From Tsuneonella suprasediminis (GTDB lineage: Bacteria > Pseudomonadota > Alphaproteobacteria > Sphingomonadales > Sphingomonadaceae), in NCBI RefSeq assembly GCF_003605755.1, contig NZ_RAHJ01000004.1, forward strand, positions 27,982-91,981: a stretch of 64,000 nt of DNA. Direction: 5' to 3'. Below are positions 9,701 through 17,583 of the stretch, one piece after another. The position numbers and the translations under genes are program-made. The notes beneath the pieces were generated by a model, which searched no databases, was not told where the DNA came from, and saw only the letters and a list, made by a program, of their open reading frames with translations. The first letter of the stretch is position 1, and each line of letters starts with the position of its first letter.

Positions 9701-12700
9701 GGCAACCAGCTTGCCAAGGGTGCCGCCGCTCATCGCAATGTCGAGCAGATGGGTGGCCGCCAGCGTACCGGCAGCAGCTCCCGTGCCATTGTCGAGCACG
9801 GTGGTGCGGACAACCAGATCCCGCGCTGCACCGATGCTGCCACGGTTGGCAAGGCCGCCCGTAAGGTTCAGCGTCGTATCCTGTGCCGCCCACAGAGCCC
9901 CGCCTGCCGTGGTGCTCAGGATACCACCGCTTACCATCAGATCGCTTCCGGCGGCAATCTGGCCTGTGCCATTTTCAGTGCTGGCCGCCAGCAGCGTCAC
10001 CATGCCATCGCCGGCAAGTACGCCAGCATCGTTCAGCAGCGACGCGGTAGTCAGCGTGAGGCCGGTCGAACCCGCGACGATCTGTCCCGAACGATTGTCG
10101 AGGCTGGAACTGGCCACGACCGCGGCAGCGCCCGTAGCTCCCACCTGACCGCCGGTGTTGGTCAGTGTGGCAGCGCGAATGCCAAGTGTGTCGCCATAGA
10201 TAGTGCCGCCGTTGGCGAGTACGCTCGCATCGAGCGAGATCGAAGTGCCCTGCACCAACCCCTGATTGATGACGCTCGACGCGGTGATCACAACATCGCC
10301 TGACGCGCCAATGGTGCCGGTGCCGTTGGTCAGAACCAGAGTCTGCCCGGCAAGAGCACCAATCGACAGCCCTGTACCACCACGCGCGACGATTGTGCCC
10401 GACCCGTTAGCGACCGAAGCCGCCGTGAGATCGAGCGCATCCGTACTGTCGATATGACCGCCGTCATTTCCCAGACTGGAAGCGTTGATCGTCAAGGCCT
10501 TGTCCGCCTGGATCGTGCCGGCAAGATTCGAGAGCGTCTGGCTGGCCGTCAGCGTCCCGCCCAAGGCGGAAGCGATCAGCCCCCGGTCGTTGATGAGAGT
10601 CTTTGCAGTAAGGGCAAGCGTTCCGTTCGAGACGATCTCGCCATCGCTGTTGTCTGTTCCGCCTTCGATGGCACCCCGCAGGGTTCCCGCACCGGCATGT
10701 GCAATCCGGCCACGACTGTTCGCGAGAGCGCCTGCGTCCAGGATCAGGTCATTGCCAGCAAAGATTTGACCGGCCGTATTGTCGAGCAGACCACTGACAC
10801 TCAGGCTGGCATTGCCGAGCGCGTTGAAGTTGCCACCGAGGTTGCCGAACGTAGAGGCCGCGAGCGTGACGGTCTGCCCCTGAACCGTTCCGCCCGACAG
10901 ATCGACACTCTGGCCACTGAGCGTTAGCGTGCCTGGCGTCACGATCTGCCCGCCGGTTCCGGTCGAGACGGCCCCCTGAGTGGACGTAAGGGTTAGCGTT
11001 CCGCCATCCGCCGAACCGCCGCCCAGCGCCAGGTCGCCGCTTCGTGCCGTAACCGTGAGGGTATTGGCACCGGTCAAACGGCTGCCTGTGCCCAGCATCA
11101 CCGAGCCTGCGGCAACGGTGGTGCTACCCGCGGAGCCGATCAGCGCATTAGAGCCAGTCAGGTTGCCGGTCGCATCGAAGTTAAGCGCAGCAGCGGTGCC
11201 GGTCGCCACGACCCGGCCTCCATCGCCACCCAGCGAGTCCAGTCTCGTATCGAGCAGGCCCGTTGTCTCGATCGTGCCACCCGCGTTCGATACCGTTCCT
11301 GCCGTAAGGGCAAGGCCAAGACCAGAGGCAATCTGCCCGCCATCGTTGACGAGATTGTCTTTGAGCGCGAGCTCTCCGCTGTTGCCAGCGGTGATCTGCC
11401 CGTCCGTGTTGTCGAGGCTGGCGGCAGTAAGCGTGAGCGCGCCATTGGTCGCGATCTGGCCGTTCGTATTAGCGAGCACCCCACTGACACCGAGCTGCAA
11501 CGTATCGTTGCCCAGCGCCAACACCTTGCCGTCGTCGTTGGTCAGGCTGCTGCCCGACAGCATCAACCCGCCTGCCGACTGGATCAGCCCGGAGACGTTT
11601 AGGGTCGCTCCGGTTTGCACGGCGAGGCTGGCGCCAGCATCAATCACACCATTGGCGTTGTCGAGGCTGGCGCTCTGCAGGGTAACGGTCTGGCCCTGAA
11701 TGAGACCATGACTGGTCAACCTGCCGCTTGCAGAGAGGTCCAGAACTCCGCTGCTGCGTACATCGCCGGTCACACCAATGCTGGCCGCCGTAGCGATCAG
11801 GCCGGAACCCTGTACGCGGCCAGTCAGATCAATCGCTGCTGCACTGAGCGTAATTGTGTCATGTGCCATGACCTCGCCGTCCAGCCCAATCGTGCCGCTG
11901 CTCGTCAGTGCAAGATTGCCCGTCTGACTGAGCGAACCATCGCGGGCGAGCCCCGCGGCGATGGTTGCGGCGCCGGTCACGCTGCCGCTGCTGATCGACA
12001 GGTTGCTGCCGCTCGCGATAAGCCCATCGCCGGTCACGCTGGCGCTGGTGATCGCCAGTTGCCCATCGGTGTAGAGCTGACCGCTAGCGGCGAGATTGGC
12101 CGCGGTCTTGATAATGCCGCCCCCCGTGCTGGTGAGCGTACCGGCAATAGCAATCCGCCCATCGGCAGACAGCGAAACACCTCGTTCGAGCCCGGCGATG
12201 CTGCCATCGACATTGACGCCAAGCCCGGCTTCGGTGCCGATCAGGCGAATGGAGCGGGCATACATACCGCCCAGTCCCGCAACATCGAGCCCGAATGCGG
12301 GTTGGTCGGCCTGCGCTGCCGATTGAGCTGTGACGACGATCTCGCGTGTACCGCTGCGGGCATCGCCTGCCCCAAAGCTGGCGTTGATGCTATCTGCCCA
12401 AACGCCGCCGTTAAGTACGATCGCGCGGGCGAACAGGTCGAGCCGAGCGCGCGAGGCATCGAGCCCATGCCCGTTGACCGTCAGCGTACCGTCAGTGATA
12501 TGGTAGCTGCTGAGCGAACCGTCGCTGCCACGCACCGGACTTGCTGCCGCCAGCGCCACGGACGCGGCATTGAGAAAGCCGCAGCCCCGACAGGTGATCC
12601 CATAAGGATTGGCCAGCACCAGATCTGCCTTTGATCCTGCGATCTCGATATAGCCGACAAGGTTAGAGGGGGCCGCGCCTGCCACCTCGTTAACGATCAG

Positions 12701-13084
12701 CGAAGCTGGCCCGGAGGTCTTGAGGTTGGCATTGCCGTCGATATAGCCGGCAAGGCTGGTGGTGACGATCTTGTCCGAGTTGTTAAGGATCAGCCCGCGC
12801 GCATCGACGTTGAAGTCCTGATAGCGATTGTAGCTCGTGCCGTTCGCAGGCGTGGCGATTTTGACGACCGGCGTGCCATTCGCTGCCATGTCCAGGCTCG
12901 GCGTAGTGGTAGCAGGCTGATCGGGGATCGGAACGATAGCTGCATCCTGGGCACTTGCCACTACGCTGCCAGTCAGGAGTGCGCCGGAAAGCGTGGCGCG
13001 CAGCAACTGGTTTGCTATGACGCACAGCGATGCAGAAATCTGCCAATGGCGTTGGCGACGAACAGGGGGAAAGGCCCCGGTCAT
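3716..13084 (-). CDS. cdiA: CdiA-type two-partner secretion exoprotein with C-terminal tRNase toxin domain
   Basis: A giant secreted protein, 3122 residues from the ATG at 13084, which overlaps the preceding stop codon (ATGA). Order: signal region ~1-46 (ends VVASAQ); TPS transport domain ~65-320 with NPYGITC at 159-165; long FHA-type repeats of the LxNxxGxI kind; a central conserved segment ~1540-1680 (DYFIDRLGYDP, RRLGDAFYEQ); a second FHA-like region rich in G, S and A; and a variable C-terminus after IETQNN at ~2736. The last ~125 residues (GKRPSWRQSEEDV, GSIRVD, AIEVKNY, IDIRGQN) fit the CdiA-CT tRNase fold, a PD-(D/E)xK-like nuclease. It would be exported by CdiB and deliver the toxin to neighbouring cells on contact. 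The immunity gene follows 2 nt downstream. Confidence 0.93.
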   Translation of the reverse strand: MTGAFPPVRRQRHWQISASLCVIANQLLRATLSGALLTGSVVASAQDAAIVPIPDQPATTTPSLDMAANGTPVVKIATPANGTSYNRYQDFNVDARGLILNNSDKIVTTSLAGYIDGNANLKTSGPASLIVNEVAGAAPSNLVGYIEIAGSKADLVLANPYGITCRGCGFLNAASVALAAASPVRGSDGSLSSYHITDGTLTVNGHGLDASRARLDLFARAIVLNGGVWADSINASFGAGDARSGTREIVVTAQSAAQADQPAFGLDVAGLGGMYARSIRLIGTEAGLGVNVDGSIAGLERGVSLSADGRIAIAGTLTSTGGGIIKTAANLAASGQLYTDGQLAITSASVTGDGLIASGSNLSISSGSVTGAATIAAGLARDGSLSQTGNLALTSSGTIGLDGEVMAHDTITLSAAAIDLTGRVQGSGLIATAASIGVTGDVRSSGVLDLSASGRLTSHGLIQGQTVTLQSASLDNANGVIDAGASLAVQTGATLNVSGLIQSAGGLMLSGSSLTNDDGKVLALGNDTLQLGVSGVLANTNGQIATNGALTLTAASLDNTDGQITAGNSGELALKDNLVNDGGQIASGLGLALTAGTVSNAGGTIETTGLLDTRLDSLGGDGGRVVATGTAAALNFDATGNLTGSNALIGSAGSTTVAAGSVMLGTGSRLTGANTLTVTARSGDLALGGGSADGGTLTLTSTQGAVSTGTGGQIVTPGTLTLSGQSVDLSGGTVQGQTVTLAASTFGNLGGNFNALGNASLSVSGLLDNTAGQIFAGNDLILDAGALANSRGRIAHAGAGTLRGAIEGGTDNSDGEIVSNGTLALTAKTLINDRGLIASALGGTLTASQTLSNLAGTIQADKALTINASSLGNDGGHIDSTDALDLTAASVANGSGTIVARGGTGLSIGALAGQTLVLTNGTGTIGASGDVVITASSVINQGLVQGTSISLDASVLANGGTIYGDTLGIRAATLTNTGGQVGATGAAAVVASSSLDNRSGQIVAGSTGLTLTTASLLNDAGVLAGDGMVTLLAASTENGTGQIAAGSDLMVSGGILSTTAGGALWAAQDTTLNLTGGLANRGSIGAARDLVVRTTVLDNGTGAAAGTLAATHLLDIAMSGGTLGKLVASDTLTLALAGDYVNAAGEMLGSQGVFNLSVGGNFTNDGIIEAGTGLELTGGAAIANSASGSIAAPALTISAAEEFDNRGLINGQSVRLSGQSVSNEAAIFGDTVAISGQQSILNQGAPAIIATRSLMLSLASAGAITNRDGAWLYSLGDIALTGPDGAGSAASFTNASGMVQAQGDILLNAKTVTNNRALFTTQESVLSATPRQIINNLNKRNRTVLDYTETVTDTTITADSGASTIVGNNITINAATLLNDISTISASGNLALGATNVTNSAFTGYHTVTGTGTLLTQSRSCPITGCKSWQTNSTTPYSSVDAKSLFAIPSVIAAGGALAIDARTIDNLVTGQTGGNPGDYAAHSEAVTATALPDTAGPTRVSGGSLASVGAALAAATPATVTGQAAGTPGSLTLNLSGLFHYADPSANFLVETNPAFTNYGNFLSTDYFIDRLGYDPTRVQRRLGDAFYEQQLISDQLVAVAGVQRLAGFSDSEVQYRSLMDAGVAYMQRFGLALGVGLSAEQMATLTTDIVLLVEVTVETPSGPQKVLAPRVYLSSVHQQDLTTGGAIIAGSDIALRSADALTNAGVIRASVESTIRAGTIANTGRLDLGAHGVAAASDDLTSRGGVITGGDVMLAAGGNLTLEAAATTATVATAYRAAASHQGMSLTKTASNIGSQVTAGGNLTLISGRKVTITGSDLAAGGNLTTSGQDGIVIGSAVDSMSGMSVGREGKALFTQNENKQTHRLSTLSAGGNTALVTAGQLSIKGGAVDAGGALDVQAGSIAVEGVTDSASVTRDTVTRTGGLLSSTTTTTHYAGTGQTVVSSTLSGDIVNLTSTGDTRILGSNAVASNGLTITAGGTVEIGTMTETGTVSQSFEIKKSGLSLDSGGLFAGVARTKSATDTSQVTNVGSLVGSENGDVSIVSGDKLSVTGSTVAGGADVLLAGKSIDIANAVDTSDTSSTTRSSSFGLSVGVSSPILSGVTAAADMAQVATSIGNERTQAVAALAGGLGAYNAYGAASKIGSVSDIKNAGQVAVTLGFSSSKSASATSDETVVGSLVTGNNVMLLANGADAGSIIDITGSAVRAAKNLTVAAEGDIALAAAAAHASESGTSKSSGASIGMSISAGGIGATASVSGGHGNYSGSSTTYTDAAASAGNIASVTTPRALGLTGGQLSASQVKVDVGNLGIVSLQDTSTHNAKSSGFGLSVSVPIAGAGSAAISGNLSSSDQQGTFASVGEDKQAGIYAGSGGFAVHVSGNTSLVGGVIASTADIGSNSLTTGTLTSSDIQNRERYSAREISLGSGITFGQASNVGQGNGGKVETPASTSGSALPGLSVAGLGTISASPPVAMSAHGDQSGTTHSALAPGAIVITSGDAKSGAVAAGISRDTAGVNDGALAQQFTDARREEIALGFEAARTLSRETAAFLANRATDDAEWRVENPDEDPATSPFAIWGAGGAGNIVLTALNGAASSNVAGSAGGLVQASAVNVLQSLATSEVKDIADDLNSEEARFALQGIVGCAGAAAGGAGDCGSAAMGAATSVVLNNLLDGLGAPRDEDLNHDGAIDTADERLSLADQQARTNLVATLVTAIAEGAGLEATSANYAARIETQNNAERTAAGNHVERVTRAIPEGYGLDELYGKSAEFQTLLDEVAEGTGLTADQLIENYNAWSACIGAEPEVCSVEHNEFYDAFGQLYGAYIDAGLEQDRIDNALCAGDASLVCGIQRSNAFLNSPDGTRFKGALEAASGTAAVFFSFTGGLASCAETVGAGCAAGAAGVLAGADQAVTGTRKLFTGKEVLSFGVTGLMQAGMSREDAELTYFAATAGIAIAEGGVGLLPKAGKADNAAALVDDLLDAGADAANASKGADDVPNTGKRPSWRQSEEDVLDETGGVGQQSYKDGDSVLNGTKGSIRVDCVADNCAIEVKNYDLSRSGGQSSLIRDASNSINRQTDNITPGMNQELRIDIRGQNVTDVQKDAIVDGIMDRTNLTPRDIQFLE
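4878..5124 (-). repeat. 247-bp direct repeat, copy inside cdiA (first copy 2791-3037)
   Basis: Copy within cdiA, directly before the variable toxin region. Similarity to the orphan copy ends at the codons after ETQNN (4876/4877), which defines the apparent cassette boundary. On the other side it stops at the serine of the G(G/C)S triplet, beyond which cdiA continues with its own sequence (ending CAGAAAGGAGDC). Confidence 0.95.
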
Positions 13085-13455
13085 GCCGCTTCCCCCTCCA
13101 GCGATGCCGCCGGTTGGTCGAGAATTCCGCTGATCGCCCTGATCGCCGCGCGTAAATTGTCGCGGCAATCCTCTTCGCGAAGTTGCGGGAATACTTCGTA
13201 CAGCGGCAACAGCCGACGCCAAAGCGCCTCCGCGCCGGAGTTTTTTCTGACATCGTACCACGCGTGCTGCGGTTTGTTGCGGGTGGCCAGCGCTGTTGGA
13301 AGGAGTGGTGCCGGATTGTCGTTTCCCGCAAGGCAGTTGAAACAGGGCACTGCCTTTTCGATACCGAAGTCGGTTACGCGGTAGCCGGCATGTTCAAGAA
13401 CTGCCCTGACGATACCTTCACTCATCTCTTTTTTGAGCCTGCTGGCGAAGTTCAT
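13081..13455 (-). CDS. unrecognised small protein encoded between cdiB and cdiA
   Basis: A 124-residue soluble protein whose family I do not recognise. The ATG at 13455 follows the cdiB stop codon by 2 nt, and its own stop overlaps the cdiA start (ATGA), so the three genes look translationally coupled. The N-terminus (EGIVRAVLEHAGYRVTDFGI) has the helix-strand look of restriction-endonuclease-like proteins, but no catalytic motif follows and I give that little weight. The middle has a cysteine pair (PCFNCLAGND) and the C-terminus is helical (LREEDCRDNLRAAIRAISGI). There is no signal peptide, so it acts in the cytoplasm if expressed. Acyltransferase (CdiC/HlyC type) and lipoprotein (BcpO type) roles, known for extra genes in other CDI loci, are not supported by its size and sequence. 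Confidence 0.75.
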   Translation of the reverse strand: MNFASRLKKEMSEGIVRAVLEHAGYRVTDFGIEKAVPCFNCLAGNDNPAPLLPTALATRNKPQHAWYDVRKNSGAEALWRRLLPLYEVFPQLREEDCRDNLRAAIRAISGILDQPAASLEGEAA

Positions 13456-13457
13456 AA

Positions 13458-15137
13458 TCAAAATCCCACAGCCGCGCTCAAACCGAGGCGGACCTTGTGT
13501 ATGTTGGCGATCTGGCGGCCGATGACCGGAAGTGCCGCGAAGACATCGAGTGAAAATACCCCGCGCCGGACCCGGAGACCGCCGCCAGCGCCAGCGCGCA
13601 GCCCCTGGCCATTCTCGACCGCGCCCATATCGAACAGGGCATAGGGTCTGAACTGGCCGGTCACCTTGAAGCCCAGTTCCTGCCGGACAAACCAGCCTGT
13701 CCGGCCAATCTCTGCGGTGTCGCTATCGAAACCGCGTACCGAATAGGGGCCACCTACTGAAATCAGGTCCGATCCATAAAGGTTGCGAGCGCTCCACTGG
13801 CCATGAGCAGTGGCTCGCCAGCCTTCGATCGGGCCACTGCCAAATGGAACCGAAATGCCCAGATCCGCCGTTACGATGCGGTAGCGCGCGGTGGGCAAGG
13901 CAGCGGGCCGGTCTGCAACTTCGCTCTGGGCACCCAGGAACTTGATCCCGGCGCGCAGAGCCAGTGCGCTGTCGAGATGCACAGGCCCCAGTTCGCGGCG
14001 ATCGTTGATGCCGATCTCCAGATCGGCCAGGTTCTGGCGCTGGATGCCGATCTCGATATCGTTGATGAAGTTGTGCGCCCAGCGCCGCGACAGGGCCAGG
14101 CGCAAGGCGGTCTTGGACGTGCGGTCGCGGTGAATGACCCGCTCCGCCCAGACACTCATCGCATCGAGCTTGCCGCGCGTGGCAAAATCCGTGACTTCGC
14201 CAACCACCGTCTGGCCATAACGGTTACTCGAGGCCGATGCCCCGAAAGTCCACCAGCCCATTGGAAACGACAGCGAAGCCCCGCTTCCCTTGCTGTCCGC
14301 AGGCAGGCCCGGCGCCTCGATCCGCCGGTTGTAGGACAAGTTGAACACTTCCGAAGCGCCCAGCAAATCGAGCGCGGAGACTTGTACCGATCCCTGCCAG
14401 CGACCCACTGTAGCGCCGGCGAAGTTGTTGACTGATACCGATCCCGAAACAGGCAACCTGTCCGGCAGCGTTACATCGAGGATTGTCTCGCCCGGACCCT
14501 TTCCCGGCACCAGATCGACGCGGACCTCGCGGGACGGCACACGACGGAGCTGTTCCAGCCCCTGCTCAATTCCGCGCAGATTGACTATGTCGCCTTTGTG
14601 CAAGGGGGAGGCCACATCCCACGAAAAGTGCCGGTCCCTGCCATTTGTACGCACTGCGCTGACGACGCCCGGGATAACCACCACGTGCAGCGTCCCCGAA
14701 GCCAGATCTTGCTCCGGCAATCCGGCGCGCGTCGTTACCAACGCCCTGTCGAGAAACGCGGCCTGCAGGCTCTTCAGAATGTAGTTGAGACCCTGTTGCC
14801 CCGCACAGCGTCCGCGAAACCGATCCAGATATCCCGGAACCCAGCGCAACTTACGTGCGGCCACCCCATCCACCGCAATCGCGTGAATAGTGAAGCAAGG
14901 GCTTTCTTCAGGAAAAGCGCCAAGAGAGGGCGCTTCCTGCCCTTCCAGTCTGGCGTTGGGCGCGTTCTCCCTGACAGCGCGCTCGGCAGCCTCGCGCTCG
15001 GCACGAATGCGCGCCTGTTCCTGTGTGGAAGGGGATACATCCTGCGCCAGCGCCTGAGACGCGGTGAGCGACAGAGATGCCAGCACAGCAATCCGACCGG
15101 CGCAGCCGCCGCATCTCATAAGTCGCCCCCAATTCAT
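13458..15137 (-). CDS. cdiB: CdiB/ShlB/FhaC-type outer membrane transporter
   Basis: A 559-residue TpsB transporter that exports the partner CdiA across the outer membrane. A signal peptide spans ~1-31 (ends SQALA). A polar linker is followed by a POTRA domain from ~80 (CFTIHAIAVDG, LNYILKSLQAAFLDRALVTT, SGTLHVVVIPG). The C-terminal 16-stranded barrel contains the conserved loop-6 VRGF motif (GGPYSVRGFDSD) and ends in a terminal phenylalanine (LGLSAAVGF), as expected for a BAM substrate. The length is normal for the family. It is the first gene of the cdiB-orf124-cdiA-cdiI set; its promoter must lie in the AT-rich region to its right. Confidence 0.93.
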   Translation of the reverse strand: MNWGRLMRCGGCAGRIAVLASLSLTASQALAQDVSPSTQEQARIRAEREAAERAVRENAPNARLEGQEAPSLGAFPEESPCFTIHAIAVDGVAARKLRWVPGYLDRFRGRCAGQQGLNYILKSLQAAFLDRALVTTRAGLPEQDLASGTLHVVVIPGVVSAVRTNGRDRHFSWDVASPLHKGDIVNLRGIEQGLEQLRRVPSREVRVDLVPGKGPGETILDVTLPDRLPVSGSVSVNNFAGATVGRWQGSVQVSALDLLGASEVFNLSYNRRIEAPGLPADSKGSGASLSFPMGWWTFGASASSNRYGQTVVGEVTDFATRGKLDAMSVWAERVIHRDRTSKTALRLALSRRWAHNFINDIEIGIQRQNLADLEIGINDRRELGPVHLDSALALRAGIKFLGAQSEVADRPAALPTARYRIVTADLGISVPFGSGPIEGWRATAHGQWSARNLYGSDLISVGGPYSVRGFDSDTAEIGRTGWFVRQELGFKVTGQFRPYALFDMGAVENGQGLRAGAGGGLRVRRGVFSLDVFAALPVIGRQIANIHKVRLGLSAAVGF

Positions 15138-15164
15138 GAGCGCGCCGGTGACTATTTCAACATG

Positions 15165-15302
15165 TACCTCAGATTAACGAAACAGATAATCTATAATATT
15201 TATGTCATTTTTCATTTTTACATTCTGTTAAAATAGAATATAATTCGTTATCTTTAATAGTGTATGACTCTAATTATATTGGTAATACTTTAGATTTCCA
15301 CA
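15165..15302. promoter_or_regulatory. strongly AT-rich divergent promoter region (cdiB / serS)
   Basis: The interval between cdiB and serS (15138-15483) contains a ~140-bp stretch of very low GC content in an otherwise GC-rich window, with runs such as ATAATCTATAATATTTATG and TAAAATAGAATATAATTCG. Several -10-like TATAAT/TATATT sequences occur on both strands. It probably carries the cdi promoter and perhaps sites for AT-binding silencers. No exact start site is claimed. Confidence 0.55.
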
Positions 15303-15483
15303 TAAAGGCACCTCTGCAGTCGGCTTTCCTAATAGGGGCACCGCCCGGGCGCTGGGAACGTCGCACTGAAACAGGCGGTTCCGCATCGCGCTTTCGATTC
15401 TGCAAGCCCAAATTTCGTGACTACGCATCAAACCCGCCACCCGCGCATTGCACCCCGCGCGGTGCTGGGGCATAGGCGCGACC

Positions 15484-16764
15484 ATGCATGATATTCGCCT
15501 GATCCGGGACAATCCCGAAGGTTTCGACGCCGCCCTCGCCCGCCGTGGAGCTGCCGCGCAATCCGCTAACATACTGGCGCTCGACGAAAAACGGCGCGCC
15601 GTTTCGACGCAGGCGCAGGAACTGCTCAGCCGCCGCAACGACGCGTCGAAAGCCATCGGCGCGGCGATGGGCGCAGGCGACAAGGACAAGGCAGAAGCGT
15701 TGAAGGCCGAAGTCGCGCGGATCAAAACCGATCTGCCCGCGCTGGAGGAACAGGAACGCGCGCTGACGGCCGAACAGAACGACCTGCTCGCCAGCCTGCC
15801 CAACCTGCCCGCCGACGACGTGCCCGAAGGGGCGGACGAAGCGGATAATGTCGAAGTATCGCGCTGGGGCACGCCGCGCGAATTCTCCTTTACGCCTCAG
15901 GAACATGCCGATCTCGGCCCGGCGCTGGGGATGGATTTCGAAACCGGCGCGGCGATTTCGGGGGCGCGGTTCACGTTCCTGCGCGGGCAGATGGCCCGCC
16001 TGCAACGCGCCATCGCGCAATTCATGCTCGACCGGCAGACCGGCGAACGTGGCTATACCGAATGCGCCCCGCCGCTGCTGGTGAAGGACGAGGCGATGTT
16101 CGGCACCGGGCAACTGCCTAAATTTGCAGAGGATTTGTTCCGCACGACCGATGATCGCTGGCTGATCCCCACCGCCGAAGTCAGCCTGACCAACGCAGTG
16201 CGCGAACAGATTATCGAAGACTTGTCCGCTCCGCTGCGGATGACCGCGCTAACCCCGTGCTTCCGTTCCGAAGCGGGCGCGGCGGGCAAGGATACGCGCG
16301 GCTATATTCGCCAGCATCAGTTCGACAAAGTCGAGCTGGTCTGCGTCTGCCGCCCGGACGACTGGCAGGCCGAACACGATCACATGGTCCGCAGCGCGGA
16401 ACTGGTGCTGGAGGCGCTGGACCTGCCCTATCGCAAGATGTTGCTGTGCACCGGCGACATGGGCTTCGGCGCGAAAAAGACTTTCGATCTGGAGGTCTGG
16501 CTGCCGGGGCAGAGCGCCTATCGCGAAATCAGCAGCATCAGCTGGTGCGGCGATTTTCAGGCGCGGCGGATGAATGCCCGCTATCGCCCGGCGGGGGAGA
16601 AAAAGCCCGCTTTCGTCCACACTCTCAACGGGTCGGGCCTCGCAGTCGGGCGCACGCTGGTCGCGGTGCTGGAAAACTATCAGCAGGAAGACGGATCGGT
16701 CGTGGTGCCCGATGCGTTGCGTCCGTGGATGGGCGGCATCGACCGGCTTGTCCCCGCCACGTAA
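15484..16764 (+). CDS. serS: serine--tRNA ligase
   Basis: Class II aminoacyl-tRNA synthetase, 426 residues, which charges tRNA-Ser. The N-terminal ~110 residues form the expected antiparallel coiled-coil arm ([20 protein letters not shown] at the start, then Lys/Glu/Ala-rich helices). The catalytic core shows motif 2 ([20 protein letters not shown]) and motif 3 ([17 protein letters not shown]). ATG 15484 is chosen because MHDIRLI is the family start; an in-frame ATG 12 codons upstream would add residues the family lacks. It is the first of a closely packed plus-strand series with surE, the LysM/M23 gene and the channel gene. Confidence 0.97.
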   Translation: MHDIRLIRDNPEGFDAALARRGAAAQSANILALDEKRRAVSTQAQELLSRRNDASKAIGAAMGAGDKDKAEALKAEVARIKTDLPALEEQERALTAEQNDLLASLPNLPADDVPEGADEADNVEVSRWGTPREFSFTPQEHADLGPALGMDFETGAAISGARFTFLRGQMARLQRAIAQFMLDRQTGERGYTECAPPLLVKDEAMFGTGQLPKFAEDLFRTTDDRWLIPTAEVSLTNAVREQIIEDLSAPLRMTALTPCFRSEAGAAGKDTRGYIRQHQFDKVELVCVCRPDDWQAEHDHMVRSAELVLEALDLPYRKMLLCTGDMGFGAKKTFDLEVWLPGQSAYREISSISWCGDFQARRMNARYRPAGEKKPAFVHTLNGSGLAVGRTLVAVLENYQQEDGSVVVPDALRPWMGGIDRLVPAT

Positions 16765-16818
16765 TCCGCATGTGTTGAGAGCGGCGCGTCCCCACACCTG
16801 CAATTGAAAGACTGACTT

Positions 16819-17583
16819 GTGAAAATCCTCCTGACCAACGACGACGGTATCCACGCACCCGGCCTGACAGTGCTGGAAGAAATCGCCCGCCAGATTTCCG
16901 ACGACATCTGGATCTGCGCGCCGAGCGAGGAACAGTCGGGCGCGGGCCACTCGCTCACGCTGACACGCCCGGTGCGCCTGCGCAAACATGGCGAGCGGCG
17001 GTTTTCGGTATCGGGCACGCCGACCGACTCGGTCACGCTGGGCCTGCGCAAAGTGATGGAAGGGAAGCCAGACGTGATCCTGTCGGGCGTCAACCGCGGG
17101 GCCAATCTGGGCGACGACGTCACCTATTCGGGCACGGTATCCGCCGCCATCGAAGGCGCGCTGGCCGGGGTCCGCTCGATTGCGCTGAGTCAGGTCTATT
17201 CGACCGAAGGGATGGCCGATGCCGTGCCGTTCGAGGCCGCGCGGGCATGGGGCAAACGGGTGCTGGAACCGCTGCTGGATGCGCCCCTGCCCCGCCGCAC
17301 GCTGGTCAATGTCAACTTCCCTGCGCTCCACCCCGATAAAGTGAAGGGTATTCGCGTGGTCCGTCAGGGGTTTCACGATTATTCGCGCGGCTCTGTCGTG
17401 GAAGGGCGTGACCCGCGCGGCTATCCGTATTACTGGTTCGGACTGGAAGCGATGGAACACACGCTCGACCATGGGACGGATCTGGAAGCAATCGACGATG
17501 GCTATATCGCGGTGACCCCGCTGCAGCTCGACCTGACGCACCATTCCTCGCTCGGCGCTCTGGCGGAGCGGTACGAGGGATGA
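16819..17583 (+). CDS. surE: 5'/3'-nucleotidase SurE
   Basis: A 254-residue metal-dependent nucleoside-monophosphate phosphatase (SurE). The N-terminus has the diagnostic NDDGIHAPG with the metal-binding Asp pair, then PSEEQSGAGHSLTL and SGVNRGANLGDDVTYSGTV, all signature segments of the family. The start is GTG at 16819; the family begins directly with (M)KILLTNDDG. Its stop overlaps the start of the next gene (ATGA), indicating translational coupling. The serS-surE neighbourhood followed by a LysM/M23 gene is a common arrangement in alphaproteobacteria. Confidence 0.96.
   Translation: MKILLTNDDGIHAPGLTVLEEIARQISDDIWICAPSEEQSGAGHSLTLTRPVRLRKHGERRFSVSGTPTDSVTLGLRKVMEGKPDVILSGVNRGANLGDDVTYSGTVSAAIEGALAGVRSIALSQVYSTEGMADAVPFEAARAWGKRVLEPLLDAPLPRRTLVNVNFPALHPDKVKGIRVVRQGFHDYSRGSVVEGRDPRGYPYYWFGLEAMEHTLDHGTDLEAIDDGYIAVTPLQLDLTHHSSLGALAERYEG

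Noticed and set aside
9371..12300. Tandem DNA repeats inside cdiA
   Set aside because: They are the coding signature of ~20-residue FHA beta-helix repeats (LxNxxGxI), degenerate at DNA level, not a separate repeat element.
4289..12634. Several long plus-strand open frames (for example 4289-6058, 7280-8572, 9371-10303, 11615-12634) opposite cdiA
   Set aside because: They lie antisense to a gene with clear TPS/FHA repeats; their translations are low-complexity Arg/Ala-rich or repeat shadows, with no domain, ribosome-binding site or conserved motif.
13081..13455. CdiC/HlyC-type acyltransferase assignment for the gene between cdiB and cdiA
   Set aside because: It is too short and lacks the conserved His/Asp context of that family; position alone is not enough.
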